A stretch of DNA of 64,000 bases, taken from assembly GCA_947498985.1 (NCBI GenBank), contig CANMMF010000001.1, positions 1 to 64,000 of the forward strand. Reading direction: 5' to 3'. The stretch comes from an uncultured Paracoccaceae bacterium (lineage in GTDB: Bacteria > Pseudomonadota > Alphaproteobacteria > Rhodobacterales > Rhodobacteraceae). The position numbers were made by a program, and so were the translations under genes. The notes under the pieces were generated by a model, which worked only from the letters and a program-made list of their open reading frames with translations, was not told the DNA's origin and searched no databases. Positions within the stretch are counted from its first letter, which is position 1; each line of letters opens with the position of its first letter. Below, one piece after another: positions 9,526 to 18,895 of this stretch.

Positions 9526-10830
9526 TTAGCGGTAACCCGCGGCTTCCATGGCTTCGTTGGTGATCGCCTGCGCCTTCTCGAGGGCTTCCTCGACGGTCTG
9601 CTGACCGGCATAGGCGGCAGAGAACTCCTGGCTGACCTCGGTCCAGAAACCGGCCCATTCAGGGATGGCGGCGAACTGGATGCCGACGTAGGGAACAGGG
9701 TCCACGGTCGGGTTGTTGGGATCAGCCGACAGGATCGAGTCCAGCGTCATCTTTGCGAACGGCACTTCGGCGTAGTTGGGGTTCTCGTAGAGCGAGGTCC
9801 GCGCTCCCGGAGGCACGTTGGCCCAGCCTTCGTTCTCGGCGACAAGCTCGATGTAATCCTTCGAGGTGGCCCACTCGATGAACTCCTTGGCGGCGTCGGC
9901 TTTCGCGGTGCCCGAGGGGATCGCCAGGGCCCAGGCCCAAAGCCAGTTGGACCGCTTGCCAAGGCCGTTATCCGGCGCAAGGGCAAAGCCGACGCTGTCG
10001 GCAACTTCGCTGTCATTGGGGTTGGTCACGAAGGACGCCGCAACGGTCGCGTCGATCCACATGCCGCACTTGCCCTGATTGAACAGCGACAGGTTCTCGT
10101 TGAAACCGTTGGTCGCAAAGCCGGTGGGGCCGGATTCGTTCATCATGTCGACGTAGAAGTTGAGCGTCTCGGCCCAGGCCTCGGAGTCGAGCTGCGCGTT
10201 CCAGTCTTCGTCCAGCGGACGTGCGCCGAAGGAGTTGGCCATGGTGTTGATGAAGGCACCGCCCTCACCCCAACCGGCCTTGCCGCGCAGGCAGATGCCG
10301 TTGATGTCGGCGTCGCGGTCGGTCATGGCGGCGGCGGCTTCGCGAATGAACGTCCAGGTGGGGGCGTCGGGCATCTCGAGGCCCGCAGCTTCCATCAGGT
10401 CGGTGCGATACATCACCATCGAGCTTTCGCCGTAGAACGGTGCGGCATAAAGCGTGCCGTCATGGCTGAGGCCGTTTGCCATGGCAGGCAGGATGTCGTC
10501 GACATCGTATTCCTCGGACAGGTCATCGAGCGGCACAAGCCAGCCATTGGCGCCCCAGATCGGAGTTTCGTACATGCCGATGGTCATGATGTCGAACTGG
10601 CCACCCTTGGTGGTGATGTCCGTCGTCACGCGCTGGCGCAACACGTTTTCCTCGAGCGTGACCCACTCGACCTCGTGACCGGTTTTTGCAGTAAAGTCGT
10701 CGGTATAGCCCTGCATCCGGATCATGTCGCCGTTGTTGACGGTCGCGATCGTGATCGTTTCTGCATATGCGCCACCTGCGGCGATCAGCGAAATCGCCGT
10801 CGCTGCACGAAGTGTCTTCGTGAGAGTCAT
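9526..10830 (-). CDS. smoE: Sorbitol/mannitol periplasmic binding protein
   Basis: Extracellular solute-binding protein (family 1, MalE-like fold) that captures polyols for SmoFGK. 434 residues with a clear Sec signal peptide, MTLTKTLRAATAISLIAAGG followed by AYA, cleaved before ETITIATVNN. The mature part has the family's WTFIREAAAAMTD and GKCGMWIDATVAAS segments. First gene of the operon, with a strong AGGGAGGTG ribosome site. The upstream 100 bases hold LacI-type operator sequences, so it is probably induced by polyol through the adjacent regulator. Confidence 0.95.
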   Translation of the reverse strand: MTLTKTLRAATAISLIAAGGAYAETITIATVNNGDMIRMQGYTDDFTAKTGHEVEWVTLEENVLRQRVTTDITTKGGQFDIMTIGMYETPIWGANGWLVPLDDLSEEYDVDDILPAMANGLSHDGTLYAAPFYGESSMVMYRTDLMEAAGLEMPDAPTWTFIREAAAAMTDRDADINGICLRGKAGWGEGGAFINTMANSFGARPLDEDWNAQLDSEAWAETLNFYVDMMNESGPTGFATNGFNENLSLFNQGKCGMWIDATVAASFVTNPNDSEVADSVGFALAPDNGLGKRSNWLWAWALAIPSGTAKADAAKEFIEWATSKDYIELVAENEGWANVPPGARTSLYENPNYAEVPFAKMTLDSILSADPNNPTVDPVPYVGIQFAAIPEWAGFWTEVSQEFSAAYAGQQTVEEALEKAQAITNEAMEAAGYR

Positions 10831-10862
10831 CCCACACCTCCCTGAGTTTGGATGATTATGTC

Positions 10863-10920
10863 CGCAAACGCTACTCGACTCGTTTACGCGAAGTCAACAA
10901 AAACTTTACGCGCGAAAAGT
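10863..10920. promoter_or_regulatory. LacI-type operator region in front of smoE
   Basis: Two imperfect palindromes lie between lacI and smoE: ACTTTACGCGCGAAAAGT (10903-10920, 8 of 9 pairs, with the central CG step usual for LacI-family operators) and CGCAAACG-N10-CGTTTACG (10863-10888, 7 of 8). TTTACGCG occurs directly repeated 22 bases apart (10883 and 10905), about two helical turns. Binding by the neighbouring LacI-type protein is inferred. Confidence 0.6.
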
Positions 10921-10932
10921 TCTTTGACCGCC

Positions 10933-11964
10933 CTACGCTGACTCGCGCATAATCAGCCGGGCCGGGAACAGCGTCTCGATCCGCTCGCCCAGCCGTCCGC
11001 CGCTCTCCACCACGCGAAACAGGGTATCGACAGCATTGTCCGACACCGCAGCGTAATCATGCGCCGCCGTCGTCAGCGATGGGCAGGTGAAGCGCGAAAA
11101 CGGGTGATCGTCATGCGACGCCACGCGCAGGCGCGCCTCGGGTTTGCGGCCAACCTCCACACCCATTTCATAACACGCGGACAGCAGACCGATCGCGAGA
11201 CGGTCATTGCTGCACAAAAGCGTGTTTGTCGGCAGCGCGTCCTCGTGCAGCACCTTCAGCCCGCCTTGCCGCCCGATTTCCTCGAATCCCCAGCCGGTCC
11301 CGTCGATCTTGATCACATGCGGCTCGAAGCCAAGACGGTCCATCATCGTCAGATACGCCTTGCGGCGCTTGTTGGCGTTGGGATTGGCGGGGTGGCGCAT
11401 CTCGAAAAAGCACGGCGGCTCCCCGGTGCGCGTGAGATATTCGACGGTTTGCGAGACGAAGCTGTGATTGTCGGAGCCGATGAATGCCTCGCCCAACCCT
11501 TCGAGATTGCTGTCAAAAAGCACCGTCGGCACGTCCCGGCAAAACGCCTCGATTGCCGATTTGTCCGACAGCCGGCCCAGCGGCGCAAAGAGAACACCCG
11601 CCGGTTTCAGCGACCGCAGACCGTCGAGGATGTCGTTCTCCAGCGCCTGTTCGCCATGGGCGCTGAACAGCGTCGGCGAAAACCCCGCATCGATGCAGCG
11701 CCGTTCCAGAACGCGCACGATTTCGGCAAAGAACGGATCGGCGAGATAGGGCACGATGATGCCGATATTCTTCGTCAGTTTCCGGTTCTGGTTCATCGCG
11801 AAGATATTGGGGCGGTAATCGTGCCGCTCCAGCGCCGCTTCGATGCGCTGGCGGGTCGAGGCGCGCACGCTTTCGGGATCGTGGAAATATTTGGACACCG
11901 TCGGCCGCGAAATGCCGCTGACCGCCGCAAACTCCTCCATGTTCTTGATCTTGCTGCCAGACAT
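10933..11964 (-). CDS. LacI-family transcriptional regulator of the polyol operon
   Basis: 343-residue repressor. The N-terminal helix-turn-helix is [20 protein letters not shown] (about residues 8-27), followed by the hinge-helix region and a periplasmic-binding-protein-like effector domain ([20 protein letters not shown] onward). The track ORF begins 81 codons too early; the ATG at 11964 opens directly on the HTH. It is transcribed toward smoE from just upstream, so a polyol-responsive repressor is the simplest reading. The same orientation without a terminator means some read-through into the operon is possible. Confidence 0.9.
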   Translation of the reverse strand: MSGSKIKNMEEFAAVSGISRPTVSKYFHDPESVRASTRQRIEAALERHDYRPNIFAMNQNRKLTKNIGIIVPYLADPFFAEIVRVLERRCIDAGFSPTLFSAHGEQALENDILDGLRSLKPAGVLFAPLGRLSDKSAIEAFCRDVPTVLFDSNLEGLGEAFIGSDNHSFVSQTVEYLTRTGEPPCFFEMRHPANPNANKRRKAYLTMMDRLGFEPHVIKIDGTGWGFEEIGRQGGLKVLHEDALPTNTLLCSNDRLAIGLLSACYEMGVEVGRKPEARLRVASHDDHPFSRFTCPSLTTAAHDYAAVSDNAVDTLFRVVESGGRLGERIETLFPARLIMRESA

Positions 11965-12190
11965 TGGCCTGCGCGTCCCTTTCGGATCGGTCCGGTCGAC
12001 GGCCCCGCGCCGTCGTTTTTTACATTCTTCACAGATTTCTTTCGCGCGCAAATATTCTTTCGGCGCGGCGGGAAAGAAAAACTTCACATCTCTGTCACGC
12101 TTAACAATTGGGCAGAGGATGGGTTCGCGGGCAAGACCACCCAAAACCCGGCCCTGTCGCAAGGCGCTCTCGGCACGCGGAGGGCCCGGC

Positions 12191-12204
12191 TTGATCTGTG
12201 TCAA
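12191..12204 (+). promoter_or_regulatory. FnrL-like site upstream of bchE
   Basis: TTGATCTGTGTCAA matches the FNR/FnrL consensus TTGAT-N4-ATCAA at 9 of 10 fixed bases. It is centred about 61 bases before the bchE ATG and overlaps the first PpsR-like site. FnrL activates bchE under low oxygen in Rhodobacter; the role here is inferred. Confidence 0.6.
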
Positions 12205-12241
12205 CATAACTTAACAGCTAAAGTGTCAGTATTTTCTGACA
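12199..12241 (+). promoter_or_regulatory. Tandem PpsR/CrtJ-type operators upstream of bchE
   Basis: Two exact TGT-N12-ACA sequences occur: 12199-12216 (TGTCAACATAACTTAACA) and 12224-12241 (TGTCAGTATTTTCTGACA). They start 25 bases apart and end 17 bases before the bchE ATG. The second has an extended inverted repeat (TGTCAG/CTGACA). This is the classic paired arrangement for PpsR/CrtJ aerobic repression of photosynthesis genes. Confidence 0.75.
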
Positions 12242-12258
12242 CCGAGTCGGAGGGACCC

Positions 12259-13953
12259 ATGCGCATCTTGTTCGTTCATCCAAACTACCGCTCCGGCGGT
12301 GCGGAGATCGCCGGGACATGGCCGCCCGCCTGGGTTGCCTATCTGACCGGCCATCTGCGGCAATCGGGCTTTGACGACATCCACTTCATCGACGCGATGA
12401 CCGATGCGCTTTCGGATGCGGAGCTTGCCCGGAAAATGGAGGCGCTGAAACCGGACGTGGTCGGGGTCACCGCCATCACCCCGTCGATTTACCGCGCCGA
12501 AGACGTGCTCAAGGTCGCCCGCGATGTCGTACCGGAGGCGGTGCGCGTGATGGGCGGGGTGCACGCGACCTTCATGTACAAGCAGGTGCTGACCGAAGCG
12601 CCCTGGATCGACGTGATTGTCCGCGGCGAGGGCGAAGAGATCTGCACCGAGCTGATGCTGGCCATCGAGGACGGTCGCTTCCCCGCCGAACGGCACGGCA
12701 TCAAGGGTCTGGCCTTCCGCGACGGCGGCAGGATCGTGGCCACGCAGGCCGCCTCCACCGTCAAGGACCTCAGCAAGATCAAGCCCGACTGGTCGGTGCT
12801 CGAATGGTCGAAATACATCTACATTCCGCTTGGCACCCGAGTCGCCATCCCGAACCTCGCCCGCGGCTGTCCGTTCACCTGTTCGTTCTGCAGCCAGTGG
12901 AAATTCTGGCGCGACTACCGGGTGCGCGACCCCGGGGATGTGGTGGATGAGATCGAGGATCTGGTCGACAATCACGGCGTCGGCTTTTTCATTCTCGCCG
13001 ACGAGGAACCCACCATCAACAAGAAGAAATTCGTGGCCTTCTGTCAGGAGCTGATTAACCGCGGCCTGCCCAAACGCGTGAAATGGGGCATCAACACCCG
13101 GGTCACCGACATCTACCGCGACCGCGATCTGCTGAAGTTTTACCGCAAGGCGGGGCTGGTGCATGTCTCGCTCGGCACCGAAGCCGCGGCGCAGATGAAG
13201 CTCGATGTCTTCAACAAGGAAACCAGGGTCGAAGAGAACAAGACCGCGATCCGCCTGCTGCGCGAGGCCGATATCCTGGTCGAGGCGCAGTTCATCGTCG
13301 GGCTCGACAATGAGACCCCGGAGACGCTGGAAGAGACCTACCGCATGGCCTGGGACTGGCAGCCGGATCTGGCCAACTGGTCGATGTACACGCCCTGGCC
13401 GTTCACCCCGCTCTTTCAGGAACTGAAGGACCAGGTCGAGATCTACGATTTCTCCAAGTACAATTTCGTCACGCCGATCATGAAGCCCGCCGCCATGGAA
13501 CGCGGCGAATTGCTTGATGGCGTGATGAACAATTACCGGCGCTTCTACAGCCGCAAGGCGCTTTTCCACTATCCTTGGCGTGGCACCGGGTTCCGGCGCC
13601 GCTACCTGCTGGGCTGTCTCTACGCGTTTCTCAAAGCCGGTTTCCAGAGGACGTTCTACGATCTCGGCAAGGCCGGATACTGGGGGCCGCAGACCCGGAA
13701 TACGGTCGATTTCCATTTCGACGAGACCCGCCAGATCGCCGAAGCGCAGATGGCCGATTGGGAGGCGTCCGCCGACAAGGCTGCCAAAGCCGCAGAGCGG
13801 CGCGAGGCGCTGCGCCAGCAGGGCAAGGAGCGCGCGGCGCGGCGCAATCAGGACTTCAGAATGCCCAACGGCGCCACTTTGCCCGCCCGCGGACGGGATG
13901 CCGCGACGCTCAAGGCCTGCGGCGGGGGCGACCAGCAACTGAACGATGTCTGA
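12259..13953 (+). CDS. bchE: Anaerobic Mg-protoporphyrin IX monomethyl ester cyclase
   Basis: Oxygen-independent cyclase that forms ring E of bacteriochlorophyll. 564 residues: an N-terminal cobalamin-binding domain ([29 protein letters not shown]), then a radical SAM domain with C-x3-C-x2-C as CPFTCSFC (Cys about residues 204, 208, 211), and a C-terminal domain ending in a charged helical tail. The track ORF starts 400 codons too early, inside antisense lacI; the ATG at 12259 follows GGAGGG. The upstream FnrL-like and PpsR-like sites indicate low-oxygen and light control. Its stop overlaps bchJ by 8 bases. Confidence 0.95.
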   Translation: MRILFVHPNYRSGGAEIAGTWPPAWVAYLTGHLRQSGFDDIHFIDAMTDALSDAELARKMEALKPDVVGVTAITPSIYRAEDVLKVARDVVPEAVRVMGGVHATFMYKQVLTEAPWIDVIVRGEGEEICTELMLAIEDGRFPAERHGIKGLAFRDGGRIVATQAASTVKDLSKIKPDWSVLEWSKYIYIPLGTRVAIPNLARGCPFTCSFCSQWKFWRDYRVRDPGDVVDEIEDLVDNHGVGFFILADEEPTINKKKFVAFCQELINRGLPKRVKWGINTRVTDIYRDRDLLKFYRKAGLVHVSLGTEAAAQMKLDVFNKETRVEENKTAIRLLREADILVEAQFIVGLDNETPETLEETYRMAWDWQPDLANWSMYTPWPFTPLFQELKDQVEIYDFSKYNFVTPIMKPAAMERGELLDGVMNNYRRFYSRKALFHYPWRGTGFRRRYLLGCLYAFLKAGFQRTFYDLGKAGYWGPQTRNTVDFHFDETRQIAEAQMADWEASADKAAKAAERREALRQQGKERAARRNQDFRMPNGATLPARGRDAATLKACGGGDQQLNDV

Positions 13954-14545
13954 GACCGGCAATCCCGCCTCAGGGCTGATCGGGCCGAACGCCATTTTGC
14001 AGGTGCTGCCGGTAATCGAGCGCTTTGGCGGTCCGGAGCGTTGTTCGGGGATGCTCGCCCGAGCGGGCCTCCGGCACATCCCGCATGGCGACCGGATGAT
14101 CCCCGAAACCGATGCCGCCCGCCTGCACCGCCAGTTGCGCCGCGAAGAGCCCGACATGGCGCCAGCCCTGTCCCACGAGGCGGGCATCGGCACGGCGAAC
14201 TACATCCTGCGTCACCGGATACCGCGCCCCGCGCAATGGCTGCTCCGGGCCCTGCCCCCGGCACCCGCCGCCCGGCTTTTGTCCAGGGCGATCGCGCAAC
14301 ACGCCTGGACCTTCGTCGGATCCGGCAGGCTGGTCGTTGCGGATGCGTGGAGCTTCGAGATCGAAGCCAACCCGCTGATCGCCGGGGAAACAAGCGATGC
14401 CTGCCTGTGCCACTGGCATGCGGGTGTCTTTGCGCGGCTCTACCAGGTGCTGGTCGCGCAGGGCACCTCCTGCACGGAGACGTGCTGCGGCGCGCAACAC
14501 CCCGGCAACCGGTGCCGCTTCGAGTTACGCCGGGTGCGTCTTTAG
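13946..14545 (+). CDS. bchJ: BchJ, bacteriochlorophyll 4-vinyl reductase-type protein
   Basis: 199-residue V4R-domain protein historically assigned to 8-vinyl reduction in bacteriochlorophyll synthesis; later work suggests an accessory role in handling Mg-protoporphyrin intermediates. Visible are the N-terminal [18 protein letters not shown], the ILRHRIPR segment and a C-terminal cysteine cluster ([15 protein letters not shown]) typical of the V4R fold. It overlaps the end of bchE by 8 bases and is surely co-transcribed. The rest of the photosynthesis gene cluster is not in the window. Confidence 0.9.
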   Translation: MSETGNPASGLIGPNAILQVLPVIERFGGPERCSGMLARAGLRHIPHGDRMIPETDAARLHRQLRREEPDMAPALSHEAGIGTANYILRHRIPRPAQWLLRALPPAPAARLLSRAIAQHAWTFVGSGRLVVADAWSFEIEANPLIAGETSDACLCHWHAGVFARLYQVLVAQGTSCTETCCGAQHPGNRCRFELRRVRL

Positions 14546-14713
14546 GGTCTGAGCCGTCGGGCCCCGCCGGCAGAGGTTCTTGCCGCGACGCGCGGTGTCC
14601 CTTGCGACCTCCTCCTCTTCGCGACCCCACTTCGCGACAACGCTGCCTCTTGCCGTCGCACTTCGCTATACCAGAGCCAAAGCCTTACCGGGCCCTGCAA
14701 GGAGAGTTTGATC

Positions 14714-15259
14714 ATGGACGCTCGAAAAACCGTTTTCACCAAGGAAATCATCGCGGCGGATGAGACGGGCGCCCCGTGTGAGCGGATCACCCGCGTCGCG
14801 GCGATGGCGGTCATCGGGAATCCGTTTGCGGGCGGCCATCACGCGGATCTGTCGCCATTGTTCGAAGTGGGCGCGCGGCTTGGCGCGGCTCTGTCAGAGG
14901 AGCTCGTGAAGATGCTGGAGGGTCCAGCCCTGTGTTATGGCAAGGCGGCGCTTGTCGGGGCATCCGGCGCGATGGAGCATGGCGCGGCGGTACTGCATCC
15001 GGCACTTGGCAAACCCGTGCGCGCAGCGGTTGGTGGCGGCAAGTCGCTGATGCCCTCCAACCACAAGGTCGGGCCGCTGGGCGGCAGCATCGATCTGCCA
15101 CTGGGCCACAAGGACGACCCGTGGTCGTTCGATCATATCGACACGATGACGCTCTGGGTGCCCGACGCACCGCGCGCGGACGAGATCGTGCTGTGCATCG
15201 GTCTGTCGGACGGGACAAGGGCGCTTCCGAGAGTTGGAAAAGGCCCAATCACTGCCTAG
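14714..15259 (+). CDS. Amino acid synthesis family protein (AA_synth type)
   Basis: 181 residues resembling the small alphaproteobacterial 'amino acid synthesis' family (Pfam AA_synth, formerly DUF1185). The pattern is TRVAAMAVIGNPFAGGH, a YGKAALVGASGAMEHGAA loop and a GGGKSLMPSNHKVG segment near a putative active site. The ATG at 14714 follows GGAGAG with 7-base spacing; the track's TTG six bases earlier is less likely. The biochemical role of the family is not settled. It stands alone between bchJ and ppk2. Confidence 0.7.
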   Translation: MDARKTVFTKEIIAADETGAPCERITRVAAMAVIGNPFAGGHHADLSPLFEVGARLGAALSEELVKMLEGPALCYGKAALVGASGAMEHGAAVLHPALGKPVRAAVGGGKSLMPSNHKVGPLGGSIDLPLGHKDDPWSFDHIDTMTLWVPDAPRADEIVLCIGLSDGTRALPRVGKGPITA

Positions 15260-15433
15260 TCGCCGGGGCCCTTTGATTTGGGCACTCTCTCGCACGCAGC
15301 AGAAGCGCGCGCGGCTGAAGCTGCAGTTCACGTGCCCTCCGCAAAAGCCCCAAGTTCAGCGCCAGAGATCCTGCCGGCAACCCGCAGACCATATGTCCGC
15401 GCGACCCGGGAAAACGGGCACGCCCTCCGCCGT

Positions 15434-16225
15434 CTAGACCATCTGCTTGTGTACTTCCGGCACAAATGTCTGATCCGCCAGAGGAGGCCGGACATAGCCG
15501 CGCTGCGGGGGGCGATCTTCGAGGATGACCGGCTCGCGGGCAATCTCCTTATAGGGGATCAGCGACAGCAGGTGGCTGATGCAATTCAGCCTGGCATGCT
15601 TCTTGACGTCGGAATTGACCACATACCACGGCGCCTGCTTGATGTCGGTGTGCGCAAACATATCGTCCTTGGCCTTGGAGTAATCCACCCAGCGCTTGCG
15701 GCTTTCCAGATCCATCGGGCTGAGTTTCCACTGCTTGGCGGGATCGGTCAGGCGTTTCTGGAAGCGACGCTCCTGCTCTTCGTCGCTGACCGAGAACCAG
15801 TATTTGATCAGCTGGATCCCCGAGCGGACAAGCATGCGTTCGAACTCGGGACAGCTGCGCATGAATTCCTTGTATTCCTCATCCGTGCAGAACCCCATGA
15901 CGCGCTCGACACCGGCGCGGTTGTACCAGGAGCGGTCGAAGATGATGATCTCGCCCGCCGCCGGCAGTTCCGAGACATAGCGTTGGAAATACCATTGCGA
16001 CTTCTCGCGCTCGGTGGGCGCGGGCAGTGCGACGACCTGGCAAATGCGCGGGTTCATCGCTTCGGTGATGCGCTTGATGGTGCCGCCCTTGCCCGCGGCA
16101 TCCCTGCCCTCGAAGATGATCGCGACCTTGTGGCCCGTCTGCTTGACCCATTCCTGCAGCTTCACCAGTTCGATCTGCAGCCGGGCGAGTTCGACCGAAT
16201 AGGCTGATTTCGATATCTTGGTCAT
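15434..16225 (-). CDS. ppk2: Polyphosphate kinase 2
   Basis: Transfers phosphate between polyphosphate and nucleotides (PPK2 class 1-like, 263 residues). Walker A is GRDAAGKGGTIKR (about residues 40-52), the Walker B/lid region is IFDRSWYNRAGVERVMGF, and the lid Arg-rich ERRFQKRLTDPAKQWKLSP is present. Single-domain PPK2 enzymes in Rhodobacterales may favour nucleotide diphosphate phosphorylation. Transcribed alone, opposite to its neighbours. Confidence 0.93.
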   Translation of the reverse strand: MTKISKSAYSVELARLQIELVKLQEWVKQTGHKVAIIFEGRDAAGKGGTIKRITEAMNPRICQVVALPAPTEREKSQWYFQRYVSELPAAGEIIIFDRSWYNRAGVERVMGFCTDEEYKEFMRSCPEFERMLVRSGIQLIKYWFSVSDEEQERRFQKRLTDPAKQWKLSPMDLESRKRWVDYSKAKDDMFAHTDIKQAPWYVVNSDVKKHARLNCISHLLSLIPYKEIAREPVILEDRPPQRGYVRPPLADQTFVPEVHKQMV

Positions 16226-16396
16226 CCTCCGCCCTCCGCGATTTTTCTGCGGTCAAGCAAAGCACAAATCCCGCAAAATTGCGACTTCGCGCTTGGCGGT
16301 CCCGATGGACGGGGATGGATTTGGGGGGGGTATGAGGCGCCATTGACGGCTTTGACGACCGTTGTGTGGCGTTGTCACCGCCCTCGGCATTGTCAT

Positions 16397-16440
16397 TGTG
16401 ACAGGCGTGTCGAACCGGCACAACACAAGCGCCTGTCACA
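16397..16440. repeat. 11-bp inverted repeat beside tRNA-Lys
   Basis: TGTGACAGGCG and CGCCTGTCACA are perfect 11-bp inverted copies around 22 bases, starting 21 bases past the 3' end of tRNA-Lys. There is no T-run. It may be an RNA-processing or termination hairpin for the tRNA transcript, or a protein-binding site. Confidence 0.5.
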
Positions 16441-16460
16441 TCCGTTCCTTGGGGAAACAG

Positions 16461-16536
16461 TGGTGAGCCGTGCAGGGTTCGAACCTGCGACCCACTGATT
16501 AAAAGTCAGTTGCTCTACCAACTGAGCTAACGGCCC
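16461..16536 (-). tRNA. tRNA-Lys (anticodon TTT)
   Basis: The reverse strand reads GGGCCGTTAGCTCAGTTGGT and continues as a full 76-base cloverleaf: D-arm AGCTCAG...GAGCA, anticodon loop CTTTTAA giving TTT, T-arm GGTTCGAACC, and acceptor 3' end closing with an encoded CCA. It reads AAA/AAG codons. Confidence 0.97.
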
Positions 16537-16547
16537 ACTAGGCGGCG

Positions 16548-16576
16548 TAATTAGAAAGAAGCGCGGGGCGGGTCAA
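16548..16576 (-). promoter_or_regulatory. Sigma-70-type promoter of tRNA-Lys
   Basis: On the reverse strand TTGACC (-35), a 17-base spacer and TAATTA (-10) end 11 bases before the tRNA 5' end. Spacing and distance are ideal for a strong housekeeping promoter. Confidence 0.7.
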
Positions 16577-16722
16577 CCCCATGCGATGGGTTTTTGCCAA
16601 TCCGTCCCAAGAGTTGATGTCAACGCGGACCTGCCTCGAAATTCCAGTGTCCGGGACAGGCGCGATTCAGCACCGGATATGCGCGCCCGGCATGGCTGGA
16701 TTCCTCGGAAAAGCAGGCGTAT

Positions 16723-17562
16723 ATGCGCCTCATGGACGCTGCGCGCACAGATGGTTTGCCCTTCATGAAGATGCATGGGCTGGGAAACGACTTTGTCGTG
16801 CTCGACGGGCGCGGCCGGACGATTGACGTGACCCCGGCGCTTGCGCGCGCCATCGCGGACCGCCACCGGGGTGTCGGCTTTGACCAGCTCGCGCTGATCG
16901 GGGACGGGCAGGACGCGCATCTGACATTCTACAACGCGGACGGCTCAACCTCGGCGGCCTGCGGCAATGCCACGCGCTGCATCGCCCGGCATCTGATGGC
17001 CGAAACCGGGCGCGCGCGCCTCACCCTGACCACGGATCGCGGCGCCTTGCAGGCTGTGGACACCGGCGACGGGCAGGTGTCGGTCAATATGGGACCGCCG
17101 CAGCTGGAATGGCAGGACATTCCCCTGGCCGAAGCGATGGACACGCTGGAGCTGCCCATCGACGGGCAGCCCACCGCCACCGGCATGGGCAACCCGCATT
17201 GCACCTTCTTTGTCGCGGATGCCGACGCGGTCGATCTGGCGGAGTTTGGCCCCGCGATCGAGCATCACCCGCTCTATCCCCAGCGCACCAATGTGCAGGT
17301 CGCAAGCCTGATCGGGGAGGACCATCTGCGCATGCGGGTCTGGGAGCGTGGCGTGGGCGTGACGCTAGCCTCGGGCTCGTCGAGCTGTGCCACGGCGGTT
17401 GCCGCGGCCCGGCGCGGTCTGACCGGACGACAGGTCCTTTTGACGCTGGACGGCGGAGATCTCGAGATCGACTGGCGGGATGACGGCGTCTGGATGACCG
17501 GGGCGACGGCGCATGTCTTTGACGGCGTGTTCACTACTGAATGGCTGGAGCAGGTCCGATGA
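16723..17562 (+). CDS. dapF: Diaminopimelate epimerase with an unusual active-site loop
   Basis: Epimerises LL- to meso-diaminopimelate for lysine and peptidoglycan. 279 residues from the first [28 protein letters not shown] and GNPHCTFFV are all diagnostic. The first catalytic cysteine is in ACGN (about residue 80). The second canonical motif, ACG-x-G-x-CA, reads ASGSSSCA here, so the usual second catalytic cysteine is Ser (about residue 217, TCG codon). The start may instead be the ATG at 16732 or 16765; no strong ribosome site decides. Its stop overlaps the mtaB start (ATGA). Confidence 0.93.
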   Translation: MRLMDAARTDGLPFMKMHGLGNDFVVLDGRGRTIDVTPALARAIADRHRGVGFDQLALIGDGQDAHLTFYNADGSTSAACGNATRCIARHLMAETGRARLTLTTDRGALQAVDTGDGQVSVNMGPPQLEWQDIPLAEAMDTLELPIDGQPTATGMGNPHCTFFVADADAVDLAEFGPAIEHHPLYPQRTNVQVASLIGEDHLRMRVWERGVGVTLASGSSSCATAVAAARRGLTGRQVLLTLDGGDLEIDWRDDGVWMTGATAHVFDGVFTTEWLEQVR

Positions 17563-18809
17563 CCGCACCCAAATTCACCACGCTGGGCTGTCGGCTCAAC
17601 GCCTATGAGACCGAAGCCATGAGAGAGCTTGCCGCCGAGGCCGGGCTCACCGATGCGGTCATCGTGAACACCTGCGCCGTGACCAACGAAGCGGTGCGCA
17701 AGGCGCGCCAGGACATCCGCCGTCTGCGCCGCGAGAACCCGGATGCCCGCGTGATCGTGACCGGCTGCGCGGCGCAGATCGACCCCGACAGCTTTGCCGC
17801 GATGGACGGGGTCGACGCGGTGATCGGCAACACCGAGAAAATGGCGCGCGACACGTGGCAGGGCCTTGCCACAGGGTTCATCGGCGACACCGAAACGGTG
17901 CAGGTCAATGACATCATGTCGGTGACCGAAACGGCGGGCCACCTGATCGACGGCTTCGGCCGCCACCGCGCCTATGTGCAGGTCCAGAACGGCTGCGATC
18001 ACCGCTGCACCTTCTGTATCATTCCCTATGGGCGCGGCAATTCGCGCTCCGTGCCCGCCGGTGTGGTTGTCGACCAGATCAAACGGCTGGTGGACCGCGG
18101 CTTCAACGAGGTTGTGCTGACCGGGGTCGATCTGACCTCCTGGGGCGCGGATCTGCCCTCCGCCCCGCGCTTCGGCGATCTGGTCATGCGCATTCTGAAG
18201 CTTGTGCCGGATCTGCCGCGGCTGCGGATCAGCTCCATCGACAGCATCGAAGCGGATGACAACCTCATGATGGCCATCGCAACCGAACCGCGGCTGATGC
18301 CGCATCTGCATCTGAGCCTGCAGCATGGCGACGATCTGATCCTCAAGCGGATGAAGCGGCGGCATCTGCGCGACGATGCCATCGCGTTTTGCGAAAACGC
18401 GCGGCAGCTGCGCCCCGGGATGACCTTCGGTGCCGATATCATCGCGGGCTTTCCCACCGAAACGGAGGCGCAGTTCGGCCAGTCGCTGCGGCTCATCGAG
18501 GAGTGCGGCCTCACATGGCTGCATGTCTTTCCCTATTCGCCGCGCCCCGGCACGCCTGCAGCCCGCATGCCTCAGGTCGATGGCCGCGCGATCAAATCGC
18601 GCGCGGCGCGATTGCGCGAGGCCGGAACCAAGGCGGTTGCGCGCCACTTGGCAAGCCAGCTTGGACAGGAACACCACGTTCTGACCGAAAGCCCGGAGAT
18701 GGGCCGCACGGAGCAATTCGCGGAGGTGCGGTTCACACAACCGGTGCCCGAAGGCCGCATTCTGACAGCAGTGATCTCCGGGCAGGACGGCCAGAGGCTC
18801 GTGGCCTGA
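17559..18809 (+). CDS. mtaB: tRNA threonylcarbamoyladenosine (t6A37) methylthiotransferase
   Basis: Radical SAM enzyme that converts t6A to ms2t6A at tRNA position 37. The N-terminal UPF0004 domain carries the auxiliary-cluster cysteines (TLGCRLN, VNTCAVT, VTGCAAQ). The radical SAM motif is C-x3-C-x2-C in [16 protein letters not shown], followed by the conserved GFPTET and [11 protein letters not shown] segments. 416 residues from the ATG at 17559, which overlaps the dapF stop; the track start six codons earlier lies inside dapF. The TRAM-like tail is short. MtaB rather than MiaB is favoured by length and the GCRLN motif. Confidence 0.92.
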   Translation: MTAPKFTTLGCRLNAYETEAMRELAAEAGLTDAVIVNTCAVTNEAVRKARQDIRRLRRENPDARVIVTGCAAQIDPDSFAAMDGVDAVIGNTEKMARDTWQGLATGFIGDTETVQVNDIMSVTETAGHLIDGFGRHRAYVQVQNGCDHRCTFCIIPYGRGNSRSVPAGVVVDQIKRLVDRGFNEVVLTGVDLTSWGADLPSAPRFGDLVMRILKLVPDLPRLRISSIDSIEADDNLMMAIATEPRLMPHLHLSLQHGDDLILKRMKRRHLRDDAIAFCENARQLRPGMTFGADIIAGFPTETEAQFGQSLRLIEECGLTWLHVFPYSPRPGTPAARMPQVDGRAIKSRAARLREAGTKAVARHLASQLGQEHHVLTESPEMGRTEQFAEVRFTQPVPEGRILTAVISGQDGQRLVA

Positions 18810-18895
18810 GATCTCCTCAGCCCTCGCAGCCCGAGACTATTGACACCCCATCGCGCCGCGCCCCCGTCATGGCCCGGCAGACAAAGGCCCGCCCC

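Noticed and set aside
12226-14193. 655-codon minus-strand ORF
   Set aside because: Shadow of bchE, which has the cobalamin and radical SAM motifs.
16461-16536. tRNA-Lys as an attachment site of an integrated element
   Set aside because: No integrase, no repeated tRNA 3' end and ordinary housekeeping genes on both sides.
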